Origin: an uncultured Roseburia sp.
GTDB lineage: Bacteria; Bacillota; Clostridia; Lachnospirales; Lachnospiraceae
Direction: 5' to 3'
Assembly: GCA_900550935.1 (NCBI GenBank)
Contig: URUD01000065.1
Span: 1 to 11,906 of the forward strand
DNA: 11,906 bases
This document shows, one piece after another, positions 1 through 6,360 of the stretch; the first letter of the stretch is position 1; every line of letters begins with the position of its first letter. A program made the position numbers and the translations under genes. The notes under the pieces were generated by a model. It did no database searches and was not told where the DNA came from. It was given only the letters and a program-made list of their open reading frames with translations.

Positions 1-1
1 A

Positions 2-703
2 AGTAAGGTAAACGACGAATTAAATGTTGTCCGCAGCATGTTACAGCAGCAGGTATGCGGCATTATTCTGGCGCCCCGGCAGATGGATTTTGATTATCGG
101 ACGCTCTGTCCTTCCAAAGATTTTCCACTGGTTTTTATTGATTGTAAAACAAAGTTCGTGCCATGTAATGCGGTAACGTGTGATAATTATCAGGCATCCT
201 ATAATGCGATAAAAGCATTAATTCAAAAAGGGCATACTAATATTGGCTATATTTACAGCAGCAGAAATTATGAGTTATCCACAGGAAGAGATAGATTTCA
301 GGGATATTTGGATGCTCTTGCTGACAGTGGACTCGCACGTGACGGGGAAATTATAGTAGGAAGAGAACAACAGACATTTGAAAATGGGTATGATGCAATG
401 AAACAACTATTGCAGGAAAAAAAGGCGACTGCTTGTTTTGTCGCTGAGAATCCGATGGCACAGGGAGTTTTTAAATGTCTTATGGATTATAAGAAGCGTA
501 TACCGGAAGAAATGGCTATGATATGCTATGATGACTTTGAATGGTCACAGCTGACAGTTCCGACGATATCAGCAATTCGTCAGCCAATGAAGGAAATGGG
601 AAGAAAAGCAGTGGAATTACTGCTTAAGAAAATTGGAGATCCGGATGCCCGATGTGAAAATATCATTTTAAAATCCGAATTTATTTTGAGAGAATCGTGC
701 TGA
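2..703 (+). CDS. LacI-family transcriptional repressor, 5'-truncated by window edge
   Basis: This is the effector-binding part of a LacI/GalR regulator, a sugar- or metabolite-responsive DNA-binding protein. The frame is open from base 2 upstream of the first ATG (38), and the residues before that ATG fit the family, so the true start and the helix-turn-helix lie left of the window. Visible family features are the QQVCGIILAP strand of the periplasmic-binding-protein fold, the GRDRFQGYLDAL segment, and a C-terminal stretch YDDFEWSQLTVPTISAIRQP followed by MGRKAVELLLKKI, which is the usual family ending. The ligand cannot be read from this part, and no transport or catabolic gene follows it, so its target lies elsewhere, probably upstream. 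A hairpin terminator follows. The family call is firm; specificity is unknown. Confidence 0.9.
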   Translation, partial: SKVNDELNVVRSMLQQQVCGIILAPRQMDFDYRTLCPSKDFPLVFIDCKTKFVPCNAVTCDNYQASYNAIKALIQKGHTNIGYIYSSRNYELSTGRDRFQGYLDALADSGLARDGEIIVGREQQTFENGYDAMKQLLQEKKATACFVAENPMAQGVFKCLMDYKKRIPEEMAMICYDDFEWSQLTVPTISAIRQPMKEMGRKAVELLLKKIGDPDARCENIILKSEFILRESC

Positions 704-733
704 GCAGATAAGGTATCTCAGCACAGATAAAAC

Positions 734-777
734 AAACAGAAGATTATCTGCCAAAAACAGAGGGTCTTCTGTTTTTT
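734..777 (+). terminator. Rho-independent terminator after the LacI-type gene
   Basis: A perfect 10-bp stem AAACAGAAGA (734-743) pairs with TCTTCTGTTT (765-774), and the T-run continues to 777. The 21-nt loop can form an inner 4-bp stem, TCTG (747-750) with CAGA (758-761). It sits 31 bp after the repressor stop and before the rsmH promoter, so it separates the two transcription units. Confidence 0.75.
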
Positions 778-810
778 AATTGTATTTCACAGGTTGACTT
801 GACCTGTCGG

Positions 811-839
811 AAACTATAGGATAAACATAATGGTATAAT
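811..839 (+). promoter_or_regulatory. Extended -10 promoter for the rsmH-like gene
   Basis: A perfect -10 TATAAT (834-839) is preceded directly by TGG (831-833), giving an extended -10. At 17-bp spacing the -35 position (811-816, AAACTA) is poor, which an extended -10 can tolerate. Upstream, TTGACT (794-799) lies 17 bp from TAGGAT (817-822), a possible second, weaker promoter. Transcription from TATAAT would begin near 846, which excludes the GTG at 854 as a leadered start and supports the ATG at 872. Confidence 0.6.
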
Positions 840-871
840 ACAGACTATATTTTGTGACAGTGAGGAAGAAT

Positions 872-1918
872 ATGGAAGAAAAAGTACACAAGCGCCGTGT
901 CCGCTATGCGGGCAGGTATCCGAAGAAATTTGAAGAAAAATATAAAGAACATGATCCTGAAAAGTATGCTGATACAGTGGCACATGTGATCGAAAAGGGT
1001 TCAACGCCTGCGGGGATGCATATTTCTATCATGGTAAAGGAAATACTGGATTTTCTGGAAATAAGACCGGGGCAGCAGGGGCTGGACTGTACGCTGGGCT
1101 ATGGTGGACACAGTCGTAAAATGCTGGAAAAGCTGGAAGGAGAAGGCAGACTCGTCGGACTCGATATTGATCCGATCGAATCGGAAAAAACGGTCAAAAG
1201 GCTGCGCGTGGCAGGTTTTTCCGAGGATACCTTTCAGTTTAGGCTGATGAATTTTGCAAATATTGACAAGGTGGCGGAGGAATTCGGACAGTTTGATTTT
1301 GTATTGGCGGATCTTGGCGTTTCTTCCATGCAGATCGACGATCCGAAGCGCGGTTTTTCCTATAAAACAGAAGGTCCTCTGGATCTGCGGCTGGATCCTA
1401 TGCATGGTGACAGTGCGGCAGATCGGCTTTTACAGGTCACGCAGAAGGAATTTGAAGGGATGCTCATTGAAAATTCCGATGAACCGTATGCGGCGGAAAT
1501 TGCAGCCAGCGTATTTGGCAGATTAAAGACCGGGAAAAAGATGGAAACGACAACAGATTTAAGAAATGCTGTGGAAGCAGCTCTTGTTCGTCTGCCAAAA
1601 GCAGAACGGGAGGAAGCAGTCAAAAAGTCCTGTGCCCGTACATTTCAGGCACTGCGTATTGATGTGAACAGTGAATTCGAGGTACTTTACAGCTTTTTGG
1701 AAAAGCTCGATGGTATTTTAAAGCCCGGTGGAAGAGTGGCAATTCTGACTTTTCATTCAGGAGAAGACCGTCTGGTCAAAAAAGCCTTCAAGGAATTGAA
1801 AAAAGCAGGCGTTTACGCAGAAATCTCGGCTGATGTCATAAGACCATCCGCTGAAGAATGCCGCCTGAACCCGCGCGCCCGCTCAACCAAGATGCGTTGG
1901 GCGGTGAAAGCGGAGTAA
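872..1918 (+). CDS. rsmH: RsmH-like 16S rRNA (cytosine-N4)-methyltransferase, probable second copy
   Basis: RsmH uses S-adenosylmethionine to methylate N4 of C1402 in the 16S rRNA decoding region. With the ATG at 872 (GAGG at 862-865, 6-nt spacing) the protein is 348 residues. In order: a basic 45-residue N-terminal extension absent from classical RsmH, the SAM loop CTLGYGGHS (73-81), the acidic strand GLDID (96-100), DLGVSSMQID (147-156), GPLDLRLDP (168-176), RTFQALRIDVNSE (256-268), TFHSGEDR (293-300) and NPRARSTKMR (333-342). It departs from the family norm in several conserved places: the usual RHxPVLxxE start reads AGMHISIMVKE, the usual GEE block reads NSDEP, and FHSLEDR reads FHSGEDR. 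The gene stands alone with no mraZ, ftsL or pbp nearby, so it is probably a paralogue; I recall that some Lachnospiraceae carry two rsmH genes. A GTG at 854 in the same frame lacks a ribosome binding site. Confidence 0.88.
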   Translation: MEEKVHKRRVRYAGRYPKKFEEKYKEHDPEKYADTVAHVIEKGSTPAGMHISIMVKEILDFLEIRPGQQGLDCTLGYGGHSRKMLEKLEGEGRLVGLDIDPIESEKTVKRLRVAGFSEDTFQFRLMNFANIDKVAEEFGQFDFVLADLGVSSMQIDDPKRGFSYKTEGPLDLRLDPMHGDSAADRLLQVTQKEFEGMLIENSDEPYAAEIAASVFGRLKTGKKMETTTDLRNAVEAALVRLPKAEREEAVKKSCARTFQALRIDVNSEFEVLYSFLEKLDGILKPGGRVAILTFHSGEDRLVKKAFKELKKAGVYAEISADVIRPSAEECRLNPRARSTKMRWAVKAE

Positions 1919-1940
1919 CGGTTTTAAAACTGCATACAAA

Positions 1941-3131
1941 CTATCCTTTACGGGGAGTCTGGTTTTTCATGAACGCCAGATAAAGGTTATACAGCACTGC
2001 GCAGACCGGAACGCTGAAAAGCATTCCCAGGATACCAAATGCTTCACCGCCAACAGTGACTGCCAGCAGTACAAGCAGCCCGGGAAGACCAACGGATTTC
2101 CCAACAACTTTTGGATATATCAGATTGCCTTCCACCTGTTGCAGAAGCAGCAGATAAATAATGAACCACACAGCTTTGATGGGATCTGCCAACAGGATCA
2201 GAAACGCACCGAGACCTCCGCCGAGCCATGCACCAAAGACCGGTATCAATGCGGTAAACGCAACAAATGTTGAGATGGCACCGGCGTAGGGAAGTTTCAG
2301 AATCAGCATTCCCAGAAAACAGAGAATTCCAATAATGACAGCCTCTGTAAGCTGCCCGCTGACAAAGCTGGAAAAAGTATGATTTGTCAGTGAGGCGATG
2401 CTCAGAAGTTGTTTTGCCTTCTTTTGCGGAAGTATCGTTACGATCAGCTTCTTTAAGTGGGCTGCGACCACTTCTTTTTTTGCCAGAAGGTATAAAGCAA
2501 AGATAAATGCCAAAAGCACATCGATCAGACCGGAAAGGACGGAGGTAGCTGCATCCCATGTTATCGAAATGATTCCGCTTCCTTTGTCGTTGATCAGAGC
2601 CGTAATTTTCCGGATCAGCAGGTCGGAGTCGATGGCATATTCCGGAAGGACGATATTGTACTTTGCCGCAAAGCGGACAGTATCCATCCACCAATGTCTG
2701 ATTTCTTCAACGTAAATAGGGACATTTTGAATAAACTCATCGACTGATTTCCATAGACTCGGAATCATCATAAATATTACAGCGAACAAGATTCCCAGCA
2801 CAAGAACAGAGCTCAACGTGAGACAGACCGGTCTTGTCAGCTTTGCCGGGGCTTTTTTGCATACTTTATTCCAGCAGCGTTCAAGTGGATTCAGGACAAC
2901 ATTGATCAGAAAAGCAATACCTCCGCCAATCAGAAACGGAGAGAACAGCGAAATTACTTTGTTAAAAAATTTCATTATGATATCAAAGTTCATTAATGCC
3001 CAGGCAAATAAAATAACCGCAAGCAGTGAACAAACGACAGATCGGATCATATTTTTATTCATCGGTCTGTTTTCCGGTGGTACGGAACTATTGTGTTGAG
3101 TAGTGTCGGTATCCTGTATTTTTTTCTGCAT
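1941..3131 (-). CDS. AI-2E/PerM-family membrane transporter
   Basis: This 396-residue polytopic membrane protein belongs to the AI-2E transporter (PerM, YtvI/YueF) superfamily, whose members are putative exporters or Na+/H+ antiporter-like carriers. A hydrophilic N-terminus is followed by hydrophobic segments near 30-50, 60-80 and 105-123, then a soluble stretch of about 70 residues (125-195, with a Trp-rich HWWMD), then segments near 196-217, 262-280, 284-308, 314-332 and a final pair in 350-387. The signature GNLIYPKVVGKSVGLP (335-350) is the conserved family loop. The start at 3131 has GGAGG at good spacing. The gene is monocistronic: it converges on rsmH with a 22-bp gap and diverges from spoVT. 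The substrate is not predictable from sequence, and only some members have been linked to autoinducer-2. No clear terminator is seen beyond its stop. Confidence 0.88.
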   Translation of the reverse strand: MQKKIQDTDTTQHNSSVPPENRPMNKNMIRSVVCSLLAVILFAWALMNFDIIMKFFNKVISLFSPFLIGGGIAFLINVVLNPLERCWNKVCKKAPAKLTRPVCLTLSSVLVLGILFAVIFMMIPSLWKSVDEFIQNVPIYVEEIRHWWMDTVRFAAKYNIVLPEYAIDSDLLIRKITALINDKGSGIISITWDAATSVLSGLIDVLLAFIFALYLLAKKEVVAAHLKKLIVTILPQKKAKQLLSIASLTNHTFSSFVSGQLTEAVIIGILCFLGMLILKLPYAGAISTFVAFTALIPVFGAWLGGGLGAFLILLADPIKAVWFIIYLLLLQQVEGNLIYPKVVGKSVGLPGLLVLLAVTVGGEAFGILGMLFSVPVCAVLYNLYLAFMKNQTPRKG

Positions 3132-3184
3132 ATTCCCTCCAGGCTGTTATGGATGTAACTATACGATTTGCAATATAATCCTCA

Positions 3185-3213
3185 ATTATACTTTCGTTAT
3201 GGCATTTTTGCAA
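3185..3213 (-). promoter_or_regulatory. Promoter of the AI-2E-family gene
   Basis: On the minus strand TTGCAA (3208-3213) is 17 bp from a perfect TATAAT (3185-3190). This puts the transcript start near 3178, about 45 nt before the ATG at 3131. It reads like a housekeeping sigma-A promoter. Confidence 0.65.
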
Positions 3214-3275
3214 TATAGAAGCGGTAAAGAATACCGGGCGTTTATTTGTTGCTTAACAAGGATTGGAGAATAATC

Positions 3276-3305
3276 GAATAATCCTGCATGTTTTTCCACA
3301 TACTA
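3276..3305 (+). promoter_or_regulatory. Sigma-G-type promoter of spoVT
   Basis: GAATA (3276-3280) is separated by 18 bp from CATACTA (3299-3305), matching the forespore sigma-G pattern (a GaATA-like -35 and a CATnnTA -10, 17-18 bp apart). The predicted start near 3312 gives a leader of about 65 nt. In Bacillus, spoVT is made in the forespore under sigma G, so position and motif agree. Confidence 0.65.
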
Positions 3306-3378
3306 ACTCCAAATCTAATATATAGCAAAAAGAGTGGTGAAGCGCTCTGGCTAAAATAGGAAATTGGAGGAAAAGGTA

Positions 3379-3924
3379 TTGAAAGCGACAGGTATAGTAC
3401 GAAGAATAGATGATCTGGGGCGCATTGTCATTCCGAAGGAGATCCGCAGGACTTTGCGGATCCGCGAAAGTGACCCGTTGGAAATTTTTACTGATCGCGA
3501 AGGCGAGATCATTCTGAAAAAATATTCACCGATCGGTGAAATGACAGCGTTTGCCAAACAGTATGCGGAAAGTCTTGCGCAGGTGTCCGGCAAGATCGCA
3601 CTCATTGCAGACAGAGATCAGTTTATTGCAGCAGCGGGCGGGTTGAAAAATCTGCTTGGGAAATCGATCAGCCATAGGATGGAAGAAAAGCTGAATGACA
3701 GGGAGATCCTGCTTCTGTCAAAAGCGGATAAGAACTTTGTTGAGATTGCCAATGAACCGTTACCGGATCTTACACAGTATGTGTCCGCCCCGATCCTGGC
3801 AGAAGGGGATGTGATCGGTGCTGTCATTCTTGCCGCAAACAATGAGAAGGAAAAACTTGGTGAAGTAGAAAAGAAGCTCGTATTGTCCGCCGCAGGTTTT
3901 CTGGGCAGACAGATGGAGCAGTAG
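3379..3924 (+). CDS. spoVT: Stage V sporulation protein T (AbrB-family regulator)
   Basis: SpoVT is a forespore transcription factor that adjusts sigma-G-dependent genes and affects spore coat, germination and resistance. The start is TTG at 3379, with GGAGG (3366-3370) 8 nt upstream; this gives 181 residues beginning MKATGIVRRIDDLGR, the SpoVT N-terminus as I know it from Bacillus (178 residues). Residues 1-50 form the AbrB swapped-hairpin DNA-binding domain, with RIVIPKEIRRTLRI and DPLEIFTDREGEIILKKYSP. Residues from about 56 onward form the GAF-like domain and end in the conserved AAGFLGRQMEQ. An in-frame TTG at 3364 would overlap the ribosome binding site and is rejected. The gene is monocistronic, with a sigma-G-like promoter and a strong terminator. 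Its presence indicates an endospore former. Confidence 0.96.
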   Translation: MKATGIVRRIDDLGRIVIPKEIRRTLRIRESDPLEIFTDREGEIILKKYSPIGEMTAFAKQYAESLAQVSGKIALIADRDQFIAAAGGLKNLLGKSISHRMEEKLNDREILLLSKADKNFVEIANEPLPDLTQYVSAPILAEGDVIGAVILAANNEKEKLGEVEKKLVLSAAGFLGRQMEQ

Positions 3925-3944
3925 AGGCGGATGGAATGAGAAAG

Positions 3945-3971
3945 TCCCCGGTGCTTTGCACCGGGGATTTT
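3945..3971 (+). terminator. Rho-independent terminator of spoVT
   Basis: A perfect 10-bp GC-rich stem, TCCCCGGTGC (3945-3954) and GCACCGGGGA (3958-3967), has a TTT loop and is followed by TTTT (3968-3971). It starts 20 bp after the spoVT stop and also marks the convergence with the nuclease gene. The opposite strand has only a short T-run after the stem, so it works best for spoVT. Confidence 0.9.
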
Positions 3972-3981
3972 GTATGTCATG

Positions 3982-5202
3982 TTATGGTTTGCAAATTCCG
4001 CAAGGACTGTAGCCTTGTGCAATGATATCCTCTCTGGAGGCAGAGGAGGGAAGCTTGTTCCATTCATTCATTTGTGAAACGCCTCTGCAATCAGGATAGT
4101 GAAACTTTTTCGTATTTGTATTCAATATATAACGGGTGGTAGATGGGGTAACATTTGTATTCGGATCCGTTGGCGATACAGATGGCTGTGACGGAGTATA
4201 GGAAGGAGCCGGCGTGGGAGATGTATGATCTCCGGAATCTGATGCCCTTTGGACAATGACTTTAATGGTCTTCCGAATCTTTTTCGGTTTGTAGAAATCA
4301 GTCCCTTTTGCATAGATCAGTACTTTAACTTTGTAAGTGCCCGGTTTCGTTCCTTTTTTGACAGTTATCTTTCCATTGCGACTGACAAAAATTTTCTGAC
4401 TGCCGGAAGATATGCCATATGTGATCTTACCGGGAGCTTTACAACCTATTTTAAAAGACTGTTTTTTCTTTTTCACCGTTGCAGCATCAAAAGTTTTCGT
4501 ATAGGTACCATTTATGATATACTGACTGATCCGCTTATTTCCTTTTGTAACACCGCCCGCGAGATAGTCGATCTTATAGCCGGGTTTTACATTATAGACA
4601 AAGACATTGAAGCATATACCTTTACCGTTATCCTCTACAGAATATGCCTCCATTTGTACCCCTGAGGCAACCAGATTTTTGGAAAGATACACAGGTGTTA
4701 CACGATAGAGAACATGATGATCTGTTTTCCTGACATAATCTGCCACAAGGTTTTCAAAGGGTAACATGCCGGATTCATTAAAATAGTGTGTTCCGGTGAT
4801 CAGATTCTTTTCATTTGCATTTTCTCCGGCAAGCTGAAAGCCAATCAGATGGCAGCGTTCCCATTTCATGCCGGATCGCCAGCCAGAAGGATGGATTATA
4901 AAAATATCTTCCCGCGGTGATGTGGGCATAAGCTCTTTGCAAATGTTAGCATAGGCTACACCGCATCTGCCGAGTGAATCCAGATCACTGTAGGTTTCAA
5001 ATGCAGTTGTATTCTGCTTTTCTGTTTCTGTGAATGCAGGGATATTATTGTTTATGATCTTATATGGCTGATTGGTGTAAGACTTGATATCCTTTTTGGT
5101 GACCTGTGCCTGACATTCGTAAGCCTGAGGCATTGCTAATGGCATACAGAAAGTCATGGCAAAGACAAATAAGAAAATACTTAGTTTCTGTTTTAGTTTC
5201 AA
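3982..5202 (-). CDS. Secreted DNA/RNA non-specific endonuclease with Ig-like and Cys/His C-terminal modules
   Basis: This is an exported nuclease of the beta-beta-alpha metal family (Endonuclea_NS_2 / EndA-like). The only suitable start is TTG at 5202, behind a GGGGGA Shine-Dalgarno. Of 406 residues, 1-32 are a Sec signal peptide (KLKQK, then a hydrophobic stretch, then AxA-like sites). The catalytic domain spans about 60-216: WERCHLIGFQLAG (114-126) contains the H118 general base in an RCH variant of the DRGH motif. It is followed by NLITGTHYFNESGMLPFEN (133-151), with candidate metal-site Asn residues, and HVLYRVTP and SVEDNGKGICFNVFVYNVKPG. Residues 220-318 look like a beta-rich Ig-like domain; 319-356 is a Ser/Thr/Pro linker. 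Residues 358-406 end with FHYPDC and YSPCGICKP, where H368, C372, C401 and C404 could bind a metal. Likely roles are extracellular nucleic acid degradation, or DNA processing at the surface. Confidence 0.9.
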   Translation of the reverse strand: MKLKQKLSIFLFVFAMTFCMPLAMPQAYECQAQVTKKDIKSYTNQPYKIINNNIPAFTETEKQNTTAFETYSDLDSLGRCGVAYANICKELMPTSPREDIFIIHPSGWRSGMKWERCHLIGFQLAGENANEKNLITGTHYFNESGMLPFENLVADYVRKTDHHVLYRVTPVYLSKNLVASGVQMEAYSVEDNGKGICFNVFVYNVKPGYKIDYLAGGVTKGNKRISQYIINGTYTKTFDAATVKKKKQSFKIGCKAPGKITYGISSGSQKIFVSRNGKITVKKGTKPGTYKVKVLIYAKGTDFYKPKKIRKTIKVIVQRASDSGDHTSPTPAPSYTPSQPSVSPTDPNTNVTPSTTRYILNTNTKKFHYPDCRGVSQMNEWNKLPSSASREDIIAQGYSPCGICKP

Positions 5203-5293
5203 CTCAAATTCCCCCTTTTAACTATCAATCATGAAAAGTTACTCTTAGCTTATTTTACAACCCGCATTTATATATGGCAAGGGGCAAAAACTT

Positions 5294-5322
5294 TTGACAT
5301 TGAGCCTGAAATATGGTATTTT
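5294..5322 (+). promoter_or_regulatory. Promoter upstream of the ECF transporter operon
   Basis: A perfect TTGACA (5294-5299) is 17 bp from TATTTT (5317-5322), and TGG (5314-5316) makes it an extended -10. Transcription would start near 5328, leaving about 320 nt before the ATG at 5647. No closer, better promoter was seen. Confidence 0.65.
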
Positions 5323-5327
5323 ACCAC

Positions 5328-5646
5328 TTGAGCGTTATTCGAAAGAAAATGCATCAAGAAGAAAAATATCTTACATATCATATATGAAATATGGAGCAGG
5401 CGCAGTGGAAGAAGGTATTTCCGGTGGAGTCTGTGAAGTAATCAGGATGTTTTCCGTTGTATGCGCGGAGCGTTCCTCATGATAAGAGATGACCTTATGG
5501 CATCTACTTGCAAGGTAGTGACAATTCTGTTTGGTGTATCTGCCGGGCTTCCCGGACTTTTCCCTATAACACTTATTCCCCAAAATAAAATAATTCTGAA
5601 AGGCAGGGGACAGTAGCCGCTTTATCAGAGAAAAAGGAGATTTGTT
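5328..5646 (+). promoter_or_regulatory. Long 5' leader of the ECF transporter gene, possibly regulatory RNA
   Basis: This fills most of the 444-bp gap between the nuclease and the ECF gene. It can form several short hairpins. ATAAG (5482-5486) pairs with CTTAT (5494-5498). AGATG (5487-5491) pairs with CATCT (5501-5505); the two cross and exclude each other as simple stems. CTACTT (5504-5509) pairs with AGGTAG (5513-5518). CCGGG (5543-5547) pairs with CCCGG (5551-5555) and is followed by ACTTTTCCC, a weak terminator-like element. I could not match it to TPP, FMN, THF, cobalamin, SAM, preQ1, guanidine or Mg consensus motifs. It also contains a short ORF at 5479-5616. Whether it is a riboswitch, a leader-peptide attenuator or simply an untranslated region is undecided. 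Confidence 0.35.
5479..5616 (+). CDS. Possible 45-residue leader peptide in the ECF leader
   Basis: ATG at 5479 has GGAG (5467-5470) at 8-nt spacing and opens a 45-codon frame that stops at 5614-5616, 30 bp before the ECF start. The product starts MIRDDLMASTCKVV, has a hydrophobic middle (VVTILFGVSAGLPGLFPITLI) and a basic end (KIILKGRGQ). I recognise no family. It overlaps the potential hairpins of the leader, so it may be translated with a regulatory effect or may be chance. Codon use is unremarkable. Confidence 0.25.
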   Translation: MIRDDLMASTCKVVTILFGVSAGLPGLFPITLIPQNKIILKGRGQ

Positions 5647-6258
5647 ATGACACAGAAAAAGAACTTTGACACGAAATTTATGGTGGAGCTTGCATTGATG
5701 ATCGCGATCATTATCATCATGTCGCTGACACCGCTTGGCTATATCCGTACACCCGGATTATCCATCACACTTCTGACAGTACCTGTTGCTGTCGGTGCGG
5801 TGCTGCTTGGACCGACCGGTGGTGCGATCTGCGGACTGGCATTTGGTCTGACAAGCTTTTATATGGCACTGACCGGTGAATCCGCATTTTCTTCCATGCT
5901 TTTAAGTATCAGTCCGATTGGAACCGTTGTGACATGTATCCTGCCGCGTGTCCTGGAAGGATGGCTTTCAGGTCTGCTTTTTAAGGCAATGTACAAGGGT
6001 GGTGTATCCAGAAAGTTTTCTTATTTTGCAGCAAGCCTTGCCTGCCCGCTTTTAAATACATTGCTTTTCATGTCTTCTTTATGTATCTTTTTCTACAATA
6101 CAGAGTACATTCAGGGCATGGTAAGTACGATGGGGGTAAGCAATCCGTTTTTATTTGTCATCGCATTTGTTGGTATGCAGGGGCTCATTGAAGCGGTGCT
6201 CTGCTTTGTTGTGGCATCTGTAGTCTCACGTGCCCTCTTCGCAGCCCTCAAACGATAA
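5647..6258 (+). CDS. ECF transporter S component, pantothenate (PanT)-like
   Basis: S components are small membrane proteins that bind a vitamin and dock on a shared EcfA-A'-T module. This one has 203 residues, with about six hydrophobic segments near 12-30, 38-55, 57-75, 80-100, 120-150 and 165-197. Its pattern is the PanT-type one as I know it from Clostridia: TPLGYIRTPGLSITLLTVPV, then GAVLLGPTGGAICGLAFGLTSF, then SISPIGTVVTCILPRVLEGW. This makes pantothenate the best guess, though S-component specificity is easily misjudged. No ATPase or EcfT gene is nearby, so it would use a module encoded elsewhere (group II). The start is supported by AAGGAG 7 nt upstream. A P1 peptidase lies 102 bp downstream on the same strand with no convincing terminator between, suggesting an operon. 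The long leader hints at regulation by the transported compound. Confidence 0.85.
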   Translation: MTQKKNFDTKFMVELALMIAIIIIMSLTPLGYIRTPGLSITLLTVPVAVGAVLLGPTGGAICGLAFGLTSFYMALTGESAFSSMLLSISPIGTVVTCILPRVLEGWLSGLLFKAMYKGGVSRKFSYFAASLACPLLNTLLFMSSLCIFFYNTEYIQGMVSTMGVSNPFLFVIAFVGMQGLIEAVLCFVVASVVSRALFAALKR

Positions 6259-6261
6259 ATG

Positions 6262-6284
6262 TCATGCATCCGAAGGATGCATGA
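6262..6284 (+). repeat. Perfect inverted repeat between the ECF and peptidase genes (first hairpin)
   Basis: TCATGCATCC (6262-6271) and GGATGCATGA (6275-6284) form a perfect 10-bp stem with a GAA loop, starting 4 bp after the ECF stop. The following bases (TGTAGC) have no T-run, so it is not a normal intrinsic terminator. It may be an mRNA-stabilising or processing hairpin, or part of a dispersed palindromic repeat. Confidence 0.7.
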
Positions 6285-6289
6285 TGTAG

Positions 6290-6329
6290 CCTCAGCCCAT
6301 CACCGAAGGTGATTATGCATGGGCTGAGG
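6290..6329 (+). repeat. Perfect 11-bp inverted repeat with an inner stem (second hairpin)
   Basis: CCTCAGCCCAT (6290-6300) pairs with ATGGGCTGAGG (6319-6329). The 18-nt interior holds a second stem, CACC (6301-6304) with GGTG (6308-6311), around another GAA loop. The bases after it (TTCTCGTT) are a poor T-run. Both this and the preceding hairpin carry the core CCGAAGG, which suggests a shared origin or repeat family. Confidence 0.7.
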
Positions 6330-6360
6330 TTCTCGTTAAATGTCAAAGGAGAATCAATTT

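Noticed and set aside
854..1918. GTG start at 854 for the rsmH-like gene
   Set aside because: It lacks a ribosome binding site and would lie only about 8 nt after the predicted transcript start, whereas ATG 872 has GAGG at 6-nt spacing.
1919..1940. Terminator between rsmH and the AI-2E-family gene
   Set aside because: Only the self-complementary GTTTTAAAAC is present, with no loop and no GC stem; 22 bp is too short to show a terminator.
5294..5482. Plus-strand frame of 62 codons starting at the TTGACA region
   Set aside because: Its start lies inside the -35 box, before any possible transcript start from that promoter, and the product has no family likeness.
5371..5583. Minus-strand frame of 70 codons in the nuclease-ECF gap
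   Set aside because: It has no recognisable domain, lies opposite the leader driven by the promoter at 5294-5322, and contains the complements of the leader hairpins; it is more likely a shadow of a structured leader.
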